Positions 8,513 through 16,641 of a DNA stretch of 49,430 nt are shown piece by piece. The DNA lies in assembly GCF_000967495.1 (NCBI RefSeq), contig NZ_JXXU01000069.1, positions 1-49,430 of the forward strand, read 5' to 3'. The notes under the pieces are model-generated. The model did no database searches. It was not told where the DNA came from and saw only the letters and a program-made list of their open reading frames with translations. Position numbers and translations under genes: made by a program. Numbering within the stretch: the first letter of the stretch is position 1; the number at the start of each line of letters is the position of its first letter. The DNA is from Vibrio neptunius (GTDB lineage: Bacteria; Pseudomonadota; Gammaproteobacteria; Enterobacterales; Vibrionaceae).

Positions 8513-8558
8513 AAATAAAAATCCCCACCACTTGGTGGGGTAACGGGAGAGAAATAAA
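8513..8558 (-). ncRNA. Candidate small RNA or terminator downstream of Spot 42
   Basis: A perfect hairpin CCCCACC-ACTT-GGTGGGG at 8523-8540 is followed on the minus strand by ATTTTTATTTT, a convincing intrinsic terminator. No minus-strand gene ends here. A possible promoter reads TTGAAC, 16-nt spacer, TAATAA (8592 down to 8565), predicting a transcript of about 45-60 nt. From memory, Aliivibrio salmonicida expresses a ~60-nt RNA (VSsrna24) several hundred nt downstream of spf, and this could be its homologue. A longer transcript starting near 8850 is the alternative. Confidence 0.45.
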
Positions 8559-8909
8559 AGGTTGTTATTATTATCCCAGTAGAATTGTTCAAAGCCGCAG
8601 ATAATGCAACGCTTGTTTTCTCTCTTCTCCTTTGCTCTCTCACCACACAAATCATCTCTAAAAACATGATAAATATAAGAAATAAAACCATAACCACCAA
8701 ACCATGTGCACAAGTTAAGGCTTGGTTTTCTAGTTGAAAAAATAAAAGTGTGACTGAAGTTTTATTACAAAATTGGCCTGAGTTACCAAATACTCTCAAT
8801 ACTCACGATTAAGAATATGTGATCTGGTGATAGATACTGAACAAGGAGGCATAATATAGGGGAATTGCAGGAAGTTTTTGAAATATATAAACTTTTTATT
8901 TTGCACAAT

Positions 8910-9014
8910 AAAAAACGCCCCAGTCAAATACTGACTGGGGCGGCTGAATCAGCCTAATCCAATAACGTGAAACAAAAGGTCTGAAAGATAGAACATCTTA
9001 CCTCTGTACCCTAC
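8910..9014 (-). ncRNA. spf: Spot 42 small RNA
   Basis: On the minus strand the RNA begins GTAGGGTACAGAGGTAAGAT and continues through the conserved UUCUAUCUUUCAGACC region. It ends in the CGCCCCAGUCA hairpin and U-run of Spot 42. It is about 105 nt long (109 in E. coli). In E. coli it base-pairs with mRNAs of sugar-metabolism genes and is repressed by cAMP-CRP. The location just downstream of polA is conserved. A -10 element TACATT sits 7 nt before the start. Confidence 0.96.
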
Positions 9015-9127
9015 GCAGATTAATGTACAACAATTGGTCAGAAATGGAAACTATTTTTGTAATTTTTTTTCATTAAGATTTTATTTAACTACATTACTCA
9101 CTTATAAACATTGGCTTTTTTAGACTC

Positions 9128-9155
9128 AAAAAAAAGCCAGCGACTGGGCGCTGGC
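9128..9155 (-). terminator. Terminator of polA
   Basis: The hairpin GCCAGCG-ACTGGG-CGCTGGC is followed by eight U residues on the minus strand, 35 nt past the polA stop. Confidence 0.9.
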
Positions 9156-9189
9156 TCATGTAATTCGGCGAATTTACGCTATTTTCTGG

Positions 9190-11985
9190 CTAGTGTGCTT
9201 GATCCCAGTTGTCGCCATGACCAGATTCGGCTATCAAAGGCACATCAAGCTGAGCCGCTGACTCCATCAATTCTTGTACTTTACTTTCAATTTCGGCTAA
9301 AGCTGACTCTTGAACTTCAAAAACAAGTTCATCGTGTACTTGCATTAACAGCTTCACTCGCCCCTGACCTTGGTTTTCAATCCATGAGTCAACCAGCAAC
9401 ATGGCTTTCTTAATGATATCTGCTGCTGTGCCTTGCATTGGTGCGTTGATCGCCGCACGCTCTGCCGCTTTGCGACGCATACCATTACGTGATTTTATTT
9501 CCGGAAGATGCAAACGGCGGCCAAAGATGGTTTCGACATAACCTTGTTCAGCGGCGGCGCTACGTGTGTCTTCCATGTATTGCATCACACCTGGGTAGCG
9601 CTCAAAGTAGGTATCCATGTATTGCTGTGCTTCGCCACGTGGAATGCCCAACTGTTTGGCCAAACCAAATGCACTCATGCCATAAATCAGGCCAAAGTTA
9701 ACGGCTTTAGCACGACGACGTTGCTCTGAGCTCACTTGGTCGATAGTCGTACCCATAATTTCTGCAGCTGTGGCTGCGTGAATGTCTTTTCCTTGCTGGA
9801 AAGCGTCTAACAGTGCCTTATCTCCTGAAAGGTGCGCCATAATACGCAATTCAATCTGGGAGTAATCGACCGCCATGATCTTGTAACCATGTGGAGCAAC
9901 AAACGCCTGACGAATACGACGACCTTCTTCATTACGAATAGGGATGTTCTGTAAGTTAGGATCAGTCGATGATAAACGGCCTGTCGCGGTAACAGCCTGA
10001 TGATAAGAAGTATGTACACGCCCTGTCTCAGAGTTAATCATCTTCGGCAGTTTGTCGGTGTAGGTTGACTTAAGCTTAGCCAGACCACGGTACTCCAAAA
10101 TTAACTTAGGCAACGGGTAATCTAATGCCAGCTCTTGTAGAACCTCTTCATTGGTTGAAGGCGTGCCAGACGGCGTCTTCTTAATGACCGGCAGACCCAT
10201 TTTTTCGAATAACAGTGCCTGTAGCTGTTTCGGAGAGTTCATATTGAACTCTTCCTCAGCAATCTCATAAGCTTTCTGCTCTAGCTCGTCTAAACGCTGT
10301 GCAATTTCCTGAGACTGAGCCGCTAACTTCATGTCGTCAATCAGAACACCAGTGCGCTCAATACGTGATAGCACAGGAACCAAAGGGACCTCGACCTCTT
10401 CATAGATGGTTTTCAGTTTTTCGTCTTGTTCAATGTTAGCTAATAGGCGATTGTGTAAACGAAGCGTCACATCAGCATCTTCCGCCGCGTATGGTGAGGC
10501 TTGCTCCAATTCAATCTGATTGAACGTAAGCTGCTTTTTGCCTTTACCCGCTATCTGCTCAAAAGAAATACAGCTATGCTGTAGGAAGCGCAATGCTAGA
10601 CTGTCCATGTCATGCTTACCACCGACACTGTTGTATACATAAGACGCCAACATGGTGTCATGCTTAATGCCTTTCATCTCAATGCCATAACGAGCCAATA
10701 CCGACGCATCGTACTTTAGGTTCTGTCCCACTTTCGCCTGAGCATCATCTTCAAGAATCGGCTTCAATTGTTCTAAAACCCAGTCTCGTTCAAGCTGCTG
10801 CGGGGCATCAAGGTAATCATGTGCCACAGGTACGTATGCAGCGATGCCTTCTTCTGTCGCAAACGACACACCAACCAGATTAGCGACCATGTAATCGAGG
10901 TTGTCGGTTTCGGTATCAAACGCAAAAACGTCCGCCGCTTTGAGTTTATCTAACCAAGTGTTGAATGCCTGTTGGTCAAGAATGGTTTCGTACTGACTGC
11001 GATCAATGGTCACTGCAGAGGTGTCGATCTCGCTGGCTGTCGCAGAGACTCCTGCCCCCGACACTGCACCGGACTTTTCATCTGCCAAGACAACACCCGT
11101 ACCACCTTCGAGTAATTCATTGAGCCAGGATTTGAATACTAACTGGCCATAGAGTTTGATCAGTTCGTCAGTATTCGGTTCGGCCTTGAGCAGTGAATCT
11201 GGTGTTTCATCCAGCTCAACATCCAACTTAATCGTGGCGAGCTCGTAAGAAAGAAACGCTTCTTCTTTGTTATCGACCAGCTTTTTCGCCATGGTCTTCG
11301 AACCACGGAACCCAAGCGGTGCGATGTCATCAAGGTTGTCATACAGCGTTTTCAAGCTACCGATACCTTGCAGCAACGCGGTTGCGGTCTTATCACCGAC
11401 ACCCGGCACACCTGGGATGTTATCAACTTTATCGCCCATCAAGGCGAGATAGTCGATAATCAGCTCTGGTGGGATACCAAATTTTTCAATCACGCCTTCT
11501 CGATCCATCACCACATTGGTCATGGTGTTGATCAGAGTCACGTTGTCATCCACCAACTGCGCCATATCTTTATCTCCAGTACTGATTAACACTGGCATCC
11601 CCGCTTGTGATGCTTGGTAAGCTAATGTACCAATGACATCATCAGCCTCCACACCTGGTACACAGATTAAAGGCAGACCCATTGCACGAATCACATTGTG
11701 CAGAGGTTCAATCTGACAGCGGAGATCATCTGGCATTGGCGGACGATTGGCTTTGTATTCCGGGTACATCTCATCACGGAATGTTTTCCCTTTTGCATCA
11801 AACACCACGGCGATGCGTTCAGACGCGAACTGGCGCATCATACTGCGCAACATATTCACAACGCCATAAACCGCATTAGTCGGGATATCACCATTGCTCA
11901 TAGTGCCCGGATAAGCATGAAATGCGCGGTAAAGATAAGAAGAACCGTCAATCAAAATCAACGGGTTGTCAGGAATACGAGCCAT
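9190..11985 (-). CDS. polA: DNA polymerase I
   Basis: This is the repair and Okazaki-fragment-processing polymerase, with 931 residues against 928 in E. coli. The 5'-nuclease domain occupies about residues 1-290 (GDKVDNIPGVPGVGDKTA helix-hairpin-helix). The 3'-5' proofreading domain has its DTE metal-binding motif near residue 355 and appears intact. The polymerase domain shows motif A (VDYSQIELR), the O-helix region (RRRAKAVNFGLIYG) and motif C (QVHDELVFE). It is transcribed alone, with Spot 42 downstream and ryhB upstream on the same strand. Confidence 0.98.
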   Translation of the reverse strand: MARIPDNPLILIDGSSYLYRAFHAYPGTMSNGDIPTNAVYGVVNMLRSMMRQFASERIAVVFDAKGKTFRDEMYPEYKANRPPMPDDLRCQIEPLHNVIRAMGLPLICVPGVEADDVIGTLAYQASQAGMPVLISTGDKDMAQLVDDNVTLINTMTNVVMDREGVIEKFGIPPELIIDYLALMGDKVDNIPGVPGVGDKTATALLQGIGSLKTLYDNLDDIAPLGFRGSKTMAKKLVDNKEEAFLSYELATIKLDVELDETPDSLLKAEPNTDELIKLYGQLVFKSWLNELLEGGTGVVLADEKSGAVSGAGVSATASEIDTSAVTIDRSQYETILDQQAFNTWLDKLKAADVFAFDTETDNLDYMVANLVGVSFATEEGIAAYVPVAHDYLDAPQQLERDWVLEQLKPILEDDAQAKVGQNLKYDASVLARYGIEMKGIKHDTMLASYVYNSVGGKHDMDSLALRFLQHSCISFEQIAGKGKKQLTFNQIELEQASPYAAEDADVTLRLHNRLLANIEQDEKLKTIYEEVEVPLVPVLSRIERTGVLIDDMKLAAQSQEIAQRLDELEQKAYEIAEEEFNMNSPKQLQALLFEKMGLPVIKKTPSGTPSTNEEVLQELALDYPLPKLILEYRGLAKLKSTYTDKLPKMINSETGRVHTSYHQAVTATGRLSSTDPNLQNIPIRNEEGRRIRQAFVAPHGYKIMAVDYSQIELRIMAHLSGDKALLDAFQQGKDIHAATAAEIMGTTIDQVSSEQRRRAKAVNFGLIYGMSAFGLAKQLGIPRGEAQQYMDTYFERYPGVMQYMEDTRSAAAEQGYVETIFGRRLHLPEIKSRNGMRRKAAERAAINAPMQGTAADIIKKAMLLVDSWIENQGQGRVKLLMQVHDELVFEVQESALAEIESKVQELMESAAQLDVPLIAESGHGDNWDQAH

Positions 11986-12302
11986 AGTCTTTAAGCATCC
12001 AAAGAAAAAAGATCTGCCTAGGATGCCATGACTCTTTCAGTGGATCCATTTTAACTCTGCCTGTACTACTCACACATTTGACGAATAATCCTCTGAACTG
12101 CACCCCAGTCTGTGGATAACTCTGTTTATATTATTTACACCCCAACACTGAAATCAGTCACAAAACTGCAATTAAACAGTTTAATTAGTTGAAATTTAAT
12201 AATAAATAATTAGATCCGGCATCATAATAACGATCCGAACATGATCTTTAACTGTGGAAAAGCTCATCGGTGTCCTTTTATACAGCCATGAATTTCAGAC
12301 AT
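11986..12302. promoter_or_regulatory. polA upstream region with two DnaA-box-like sequences
   Basis: These 317 bp between ryhB and polA hold no gene that I can support. They contain a perfect DnaA box at 12111-12119 (TGTGGATAA, the complement of TTATCCACA) and a variant TGTGGAAAA at 12253-12261 in the same orientation. An A+T-rich stretch of about 60 bp lies between them. The polA promoter must be here; I cannot fix its elements. Confidence 0.4.
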
Positions 12303-12527
12303 AAAAAAAGCGACATCTTATCGATGTCGCCTAGCAAAAAGGGGTTAAAGCTTATTCAATCGAATAGTGCGCTTTACCATAAAGCTATAAATTACACTGG
12401 AAGCAATGTGAGCAATGTCGTGTCAAAAAGAACTAGTGCAAGTTCAATTAAGTTCAGTGTCATCACCGTCTCCAAGTTGAATCTGGTAACTCGACGTCCT
12501 TGTGAACTTCTCTTATTCCCTAAGACG
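12303..12527 (-). ncRNA. ryhB: RyhB iron-regulated small RNA
   Basis: The minus strand contains CACGACATTGCTCACATTGC and the following TTCCAGT (12422 to 12396). This is identical to the conserved core of E. coli RyhB, which pairs with mRNAs of iron-using proteins. The RNA ends in a terminator (GCGACATC paired with GATGTCGC, then a U-run at 12309-12303). The predicted length of about 225 nt is longer than the 90 nt in E. coli and fits the long Vibrio RyhB. A Fur-covered sigma-70 promoter precedes it. It lies upstream of polA on the same strand. Confidence 0.95.
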
Positions 12528-12533
12528 AGATAA

Positions 12534-12562
12534 ATAATAATTATTCTCATTTATCTCGTCAA
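12534..12562 (-). promoter_or_regulatory. ryhB promoter with embedded Fur box
   Basis: On the minus strand the -35 TTGACG (12562-12557) and -10 TATTAT (12539-12534) are 17 nt apart. The Fur-like 7-1-7 sequence TGAGAATAATTATTA (12549-12535) matches 12 of the 14 defined bases and covers the -10 and most of the spacer. Iron-loaded Fur would therefore block RNA polymerase. The whole element is flanked by perfect 12-bp inverted arms at 12524-12535 and 12549-12560. Confidence 0.85.
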
Positions 12563-12567
12563 CCCCT

Positions 12568-12588
12568 AAATGAGAAAAAATCTCATTT
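12568..12588. repeat. Palindrome upstream of the ryhB promoter
   Basis: AAATGAGA (12568-12575) and TCTCATTT (12581-12588) form perfect 8-bp arms around five A residues. The core TGAGATTTTTTCTCA on the minus strand agrees with 11 of 14 positions of the Fur 7-1-7 motif. It is therefore either a second, weaker Fur site upstream of the -35 or an AT-rich hairpin after the GNAT gene. Confidence 0.5.
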
Positions 12589-12604
12589 AATTTTTATGAC
12601 AGTG

Positions 12605-13039
12605 CTAAAACTGTTTCACGAAGTGAATTCTTGATTCGACGAGAGGATCTTTTACTTCAAATTTTTCAATTAGATAGCCATTCCTAAGCAAGAGTCTCAC
12701 CATGGAAGGAAATTGATTACGAGATTTCACCTTAAGTTGAGAATAAGCGTGTTTTTTGACCCAGATCTCCTGATAATCGAGCAGCTTCTGTGCTACCCCC
12801 TTATTTCTAGCCAATGGTGATACCCCACCAAACCAGCTATAAAATGTGTTTTCGTCGATCTCATATCCAATTTTAAACCCAAGTAATTGGCCATTTTCTT
12901 CAGCCACTTGAATAAGGTGCCGCTTACCTTCTAATCGTTCGGACAAGCTTTCTACGCTTTCTTTGTGTATGAACTCTTTGATAGTCGCAACAATCTCAAC
13001 ACACTCTTCGAGTGTGCCAAGTCGATATTCAACGCTCAT
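12605..13039 (-). CDS. GNAT family N-acetyltransferase
   Basis: It encodes a 144-residue protein with the GNAT fold. Strands around residues 40-75 are followed by the acetyl-CoA-binding segment VSPLARNKGVAQKLLDYQE (an R-x-x-G-x-A version of the family motif) and the final strand-helix with RLLLRNGY. The acceptor substrate cannot be told. The ribosome site is a perfect AAGGAGG. It stands alone between ryhB and hemB. Confidence 0.82.
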   Translation of the reverse strand: MSVEYRLGTLEECVEIVATIKEFIHKESVESLSERLEGKRHLIQVAEENGQLLGFKIGYEIDENTFYSWFGGVSPLARNKGVAQKLLDYQEIWVKKHAYSQLKVKSRNQFPSMVRLLLRNGYLIEKFEVKDPLVESRIHFVKQF

Positions 13040-13057
13040 CGCTCCTCCTTAAACAAC

Positions 13058-13082
13058 AAAGGCTGGCAAAAGCCAGCCTTTT
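13058..13082. terminator. Terminator downstream of hemB
   Basis: The perfect hairpin GGCTGGC-AAAA-GCCAGCC has A and T runs on its two sides and sits 18 nt past the hemB stop. It would work on the minus strand for hemB. Confidence 0.85.
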
Positions 13083-13099
13083 CATCTTTGTAAACTGAG

Positions 13100-14146
13100 C
13101 TATTCAGCGTCTTTTAGAAACTGAGCAGGCTGAGCATTTTCTTCGGCTAACCACTCAGCGACATCTTTAGCAAAATAAGTCAGGATGCCGTCGGCTCCTG
13201 CGCGCTTAAAGCAAAGCAGTGATTCCATCACAGTCTCGCGCTCTTTAAGCCAACCATTTTGGAATGCCGCCTTGTGCATCGCGTATTCACCCGATACTTG
13301 ATAAGCGAACGTCGGGACTTGCAGTTCCGATTTAACACGGCGCACCACGTCAAGATATGGCATACCCGGTTTGACCATCACCATATCCGCGCCTTCGTTG
13401 ACATCCATCGCAACCTCGTGCACCGCTTCATCACTGTTGGCCGGATCCATCTGGTAGTTTTTCTTGTTACCACCTTTAAGGTTCGTCGCTGAACCGACTG
13501 CATCACGGAAAGGCCCATAGTAGTAAGACGCGTATTTCGCAGAGTACGCCATGATCTGAGTATTGATATGCCCTGCTTCTTCCAACGCTTCACGAATCGC
13601 ACCAATACGGCCATCCATCATATCAGACGGTGCAACGACATCAGCGCCCGCTTCCGCATGGGACAAAGCCTGTTTGACCAGAACTTCTGTGGTCGCATCA
13701 TTCAGGACGTAACCTTCATCATCGATGATGCCATCTTGACCATGAGTCGTGAACGGATCCAATGCCACATCGGTAATTACGCCGATTTCTGGCACATGCT
13801 CTTTCAAAGAACGAACCGCGCGCTGAACCAAACCCTCTGGGTTGTATGCTTCAGCTGCACACAAGCTTTTTGCGTCCTGATTCACCACAGGGAACAATGC
13901 AATCGCCGGCACACCGAGTCTGGCCAAGTATTGTGCTTCTTCCAACATCAGGTCGATAGACAGGCGCTCAATTCCAGGCATAGAGTCAACGGTTTCACGG
14001 CGGTCTTTCCCCATCAAAATAAACATTGGGTAAATCAGATCGCTTGCGGTTAATTGATTCTCAGCCATGAGGCGACGACTAAAGTCATGCTTGCGTATAC
14101 GACGCATGCGACGGCCAGGGAACTGACCTTGAATGGAAACTGACAC
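13100..14146 (-). CDS. hemB: Delta-aminolevulinic acid dehydratase (porphobilinogen synthase)
   Basis: This cytosolic TIM-barrel enzyme condenses two 5-aminolevulinate molecules to porphobilinogen, an early heme step. It has 348 residues. The two active-site lysines are visible in MAYSAKYASYYYGPFRDA and MVMVKPGMPYLDVV. The metal-site segment near LDPFTTHGQDG lacks the three-cysteine zinc cluster seen in animal enzymes. It reads DVALDPFTTHGQDG, which fits the magnesium-type bacterial enzyme. The gene is monocistronic and divergent from tatD. Confidence 0.96.
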   Translation of the reverse strand: MSVSIQGQFPGRRMRRIRKHDFSRRLMAENQLTASDLIYPMFILMGKDRRETVDSMPGIERLSIDLMLEEAQYLARLGVPAIALFPVVNQDAKSLCAAEAYNPEGLVQRAVRSLKEHVPEIGVITDVALDPFTTHGQDGIIDDEGYVLNDATTEVLVKQALSHAEAGADVVAPSDMMDGRIGAIREALEEAGHINTQIMAYSAKYASYYYGPFRDAVGSATNLKGGNKKNYQMDPANSDEAVHEVAMDVNEGADMVMVKPGMPYLDVVRRVKSELQVPTFAYQVSGEYAMHKAAFQNGWLKERETVMESLLCFKRAGADGILTYFAKDVAEWLAEENAQPAQFLKDAE

Positions 14147-14294
14147 TCTGTTCTCCTTGTGTGGTGAAAGTGCTTGATTTGCATAATATCACTCTTGTGT
14201 GGTGACGCTAGCGGCAAGCGATAAAAATGCAAAAAATGACCAAATGCTCACACTGCCGTATACTCTGGCCAATCAAGCTTTACAGAGACAAACC

Positions 14295-15056
14295 ATGATC
14301 GATACTCACGCCCATATTTATGCCAGCGAATTTGATAATGACCGCGACCAAGTGGTAGAGAGAGCCTTGGCTCAAGGAATAGACAAAATCCTGCTGCCAA
14401 ACATCGATCTGGACTCGATTGAGCCGATGCTAAAAACCGAGGCGGCCTATCCGCAGGTGTGTCGTTCTATGATGGGGCTTCACCCATGTTATGTCGATGG
14501 CAATGTTGAACAGACACTGCAAGTCATTCGCCATTGGTTTGAGAAACACAACTTCATTGCTGTAGGGGAAATCGGCATCGATCTCTACTGGGATAAGACT
14601 TATAAAGCCGAACAGGAAATGGCATTTGTCACCCAGCTCAACTGGGCTAAAGAGATGCAATTGCCTGTCGTTATTCATACCCGCGATTCCATTGAAGAAA
14701 CGCTCCAACTGCTTGAGCAGGAACAGGATGGATCGTTGTCTGGTGTATTCCACTGTTTTGGTGGCAGCATTGACGAAGCAAAAGCGATCAATGGATTAGG
14801 CTTTCACCTCGGCTTGGGTGGGGTATCGACGTTTAAAAATGGCGGGATGGATAAAGTCATTCCGTCGCTGGATATGGACTATGTGATCCTTGAAACGGAC
14901 TGCCCTTACCTAGCTCCAGTGCCACACCGTGGCAAACGCAATGAACCTGCATACACATCTTTGGTTGCACAGCGAGTCGCTGATTTACGTGACATCAGTG
15001 TCGACCAAGTCGATGCCATCACCACATCCAACGCTACTCAACTATTCCAGCTGTAG
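14295..15056 (+). CDS. tatD: TatD family metal-dependent deoxyribonuclease
   Basis: It encodes a 253-residue TIM-barrel hydrolase of the TatD family. The metal ligands are visible as MIDTHAHI (the HxH motif), GEIGID, VIHTRD, FHCFGG and ETDCPYLAP. TatD-type enzymes are 3'-5' exonucleases linked to DNA repair and are not needed for Tat export, despite the name. I start at the ATG at 14295 because the HxH motif must be at the N-terminus; the 32-residue upstream extension has no family counterpart. It converges on tatC. Confidence 0.9.
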   Translation: MIDTHAHIYASEFDNDRDQVVERALAQGIDKILLPNIDLDSIEPMLKTEAAYPQVCRSMMGLHPCYVDGNVEQTLQVIRHWFEKHNFIAVGEIGIDLYWDKTYKAEQEMAFVTQLNWAKEMQLPVVIHTRDSIEETLQLLEQEQDGSLSGVFHCFGGSIDEAKAINGLGFHLGLGGVSTFKNGGMDKVIPSLDMDYVILETDCPYLAPVPHRGKRNEPAYTSLVAQRVADLRDISVDQVDAITTSNATQLFQL

Positions 15057-15060
15057 TACA

Positions 15061-15090
15061 AAAAAGGCTTGCCACGTGGCAAGCCTTTTT
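15061..15090. terminator. Bidirectional terminator between tatD and tatC
   Basis: This is a perfect 30-bp palindrome (AAAAAGGCTTGCC paired with GGCAAGCCTTTTT, centre ACGT) between convergent genes. Confidence 0.92.
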
Positions 15091-15109
15091 CTTCGATCAT
15101 AACCTGATA

Positions 15110-15862
15110 TCAGGCTTCTTCTTGTTGTTCTTCATCGTCACTCTTACGCACATAGAAGCGGGCAAAGAACAGGCCGACCTCAAACAACAAGCACATCGGG
15201 ATCGCAAGCAACGTCTGCGAAATCATATCCGGCGGCGTCAGCATCATGCCGACGATAAACGCACCAACGATAATGTATGGGCGCTTTTCGCTTAAGCTTT
15301 TCGGATCCGTCGCCCCCGTCCAGCACAACAATATAATCGCAACCGGCACTTCAAACGCAATACCAAAGGCTAAGAACAACGCCAGCACAAAATCGAGGTA
15401 ACTGGAAATATCCGTAGCGAACTCTACACCGCCCAGTGATATCGCCGTGAAAAAGCCAAAAACCAGTGGGAATACCACGAAGTACGCGAAAGCGACGCCA
15501 CAATAGAACAGCAGCGAGCTGGAGAACATCAGTGGCATGATCAGTCGTCGTTCATGCTTGTATAGACCGGGAGCAACAAACGCCCAGACCTGATAAAGAA
15601 TGTACGGCACAGCCACAAAAATTGACGCAATTAAAGTCAGTTTAAGTGGTGTGAAGAAAGGCGATGCAACATCGGTCGCAATCATTGTCGCCCCTTCAGG
15701 TAAGCGTTCAACGAGAGGCGACGAGACAAACTCATAGATGTCATTCGCGAAATAGATCAGACCAATAAACACCACTAGAACGGCAACAATCGCTCGTAAC
15801 AGGCGATTACGCAGCTCTAGAAGATGGCTGATCAAAGGTTGTGTCTGCTCAACAGAAGACAT
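15110..15862 (-). CDS. tatC: Sec-independent protein translocase TatC
   Basis: TatC binds twin-arginine signal peptides and forms the core of the Tat translocon in the inner membrane. The 250-residue product has six predicted membrane segments and the conserved N-terminal SHLLELRNRLLRA motif, with a conserved FAPGLYKHERR loop. It is the last gene of the tatABC operon, 61 nt after tatB. The multicopper oxidase at 47-48 kb is a likely Tat substrate in the same window. Confidence 0.97.
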   Translation of the reverse strand: MSSVEQTQPLISHLLELRNRLLRAIVAVLVVFIGLIYFANDIYEFVSSPLVERLPEGATMIATDVASPFFTPLKLTLIASIFVAVPYILYQVWAFVAPGLYKHERRLIMPLMFSSSLLFYCGVAFAYFVVFPLVFGFFTAISLGGVEFATDISSYLDFVLALFLAFGIAFEVPVAIILLCWTGATDPKSLSEKRPYIIVGAFIVGMMLTPPDMISQTLLAIPMCLLFEVGLFFARFYVRKSDDEEQQEEA

Positions 15863-15923
15863 GAAAACCTCTACTCTAAAAGATCGAAAAGGAGCTGCTC
15901 ACAGCAGCTCCCCTAATACGAGA

Positions 15924-16352
15924 CTATTCGGCTTTTTTATCTGCCTGAGGTGCTGGCTCGGTATCCAGTGACTCGACCGCGTCTATGGAGTGTTTCGCTT
16001 CTGTAATGGACGGTTTATCCATTTCAGTTTCAACGCTGGTAGGCGTTGGAGCGCTTTTACTCGCATATGGGCGCTGCACATCTTGCGCGGCTTGCTTGAG
16101 TTCTTCAACAGAAGACTTTAGCTCTGGTGATAGATCTTCCATCCCCATTTTCTCAGCTTTACGCAAGTTTTCTTGCAGTTCCTGAACCTTTAATTCATGC
16201 GAAAGCTCGTCTTTCACACTGTTTGCCATGTTTTTCGCTGCGCCGATAAATCGTGACACACTGCGAATCGCATGAGGCAACCGCTCTGGACCGAGAACCA
16301 CCAGCCCGACGACAGATATTAATACCAGTTCCCAGAAACCGATATCAAACAC
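15924..16352 (-). CDS. tatB: Sec-independent protein translocase TatB
   Basis: It encodes a 142-residue protein with one N-terminal membrane helix (MFDIGFWELVLISVVGLVVL), the GPERLP hinge, an amphipathic helix and a charged, poorly conserved tail. TatB forms the receptor complex with TatC. It is 3 nt downstream of tatA. Confidence 0.95.
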   Translation of the reverse strand: MFDIGFWELVLISVVGLVVLGPERLPHAIRSVSRFIGAAKNMANSVKDELSHELKVQELQENLRKAEKMGMEDLSPELKSSVEELKQAAQDVQRPYASKSAPTPTSVETEMDKPSITEAKHSIDAVESLDTEPAPQADKKAE

Positions 16353-16355
16353 GTG

Positions 16356-16592
16356 TTACGCCTGCTCTTTGTCTTTCTTGGTTTCAGCAGAAGCTTCAGC
16401 TTTCTGCTGCTCAATGTTTTTTGGCTCAAAATCCGCGTCTTTTTTCGCCGGATCGTCATCGTTCATGGCTTTCTTGAAGCCCTTCACTGCGCCACCTAGA
16501 TCACCACCGATACCACGTAGTTTCTTAGTACCGAACAGAAGAATAACAATGACAGCAATAATCAGAAGTTGCCAAATACTAATACCACCCAT
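16356..16592 (-). CDS. tatA: Sec-independent protein translocase TatA
   Basis: It encodes a 78-residue protein with an N-terminal membrane helix (SIWQLLIIAVIVILLFG), the FGTKKLRGIG hinge and an amphipathic helix (GGAVKGFKKAM), followed by an acidic and lysine-rich tail. TatA oligomers form the translocation pathway. It is first in tatABC. It follows ubiB by 49 nt on the same strand, so the tat genes may also be read from the ubi operon. Confidence 0.96.
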   Translation of the reverse strand: MGGISIWQLLIIAVIVILLFGTKKLRGIGGDLGGAVKGFKKAMNDDDPAKKDADFEPKNIEQQKAEASAETKKDKEQA

Positions 16593-16641
16593 TTTTTATA
16601 CCTCGGGTCTTATTAAACAAATTATTTCAAGAGCTTAACGT

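Noticed and set aside
8462..8799. Two overlapping minus-strand reading frames of 83 and 102 codons downstream of Spot 42
   Set aside because: They run through the engB terminator hairpin, have no ribosome site or family features, and look like chance openings in an A+T-rich intergenic region.
9489..11994. Several antisense reading frames of 60-100 codons in polA
   Set aside because: They are on the opposite strand of a fully conserved polymerase gene and show no independent coding features. The same applies to antisense frames in hemB, ubiB, thiG and others.
12270..12533. Plus-strand reading frame of 87 codons opposite RyhB
   Set aside because: It is antisense to the RyhB RNA and crosses its terminator. 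No ribosome site or protein-family character is seen.
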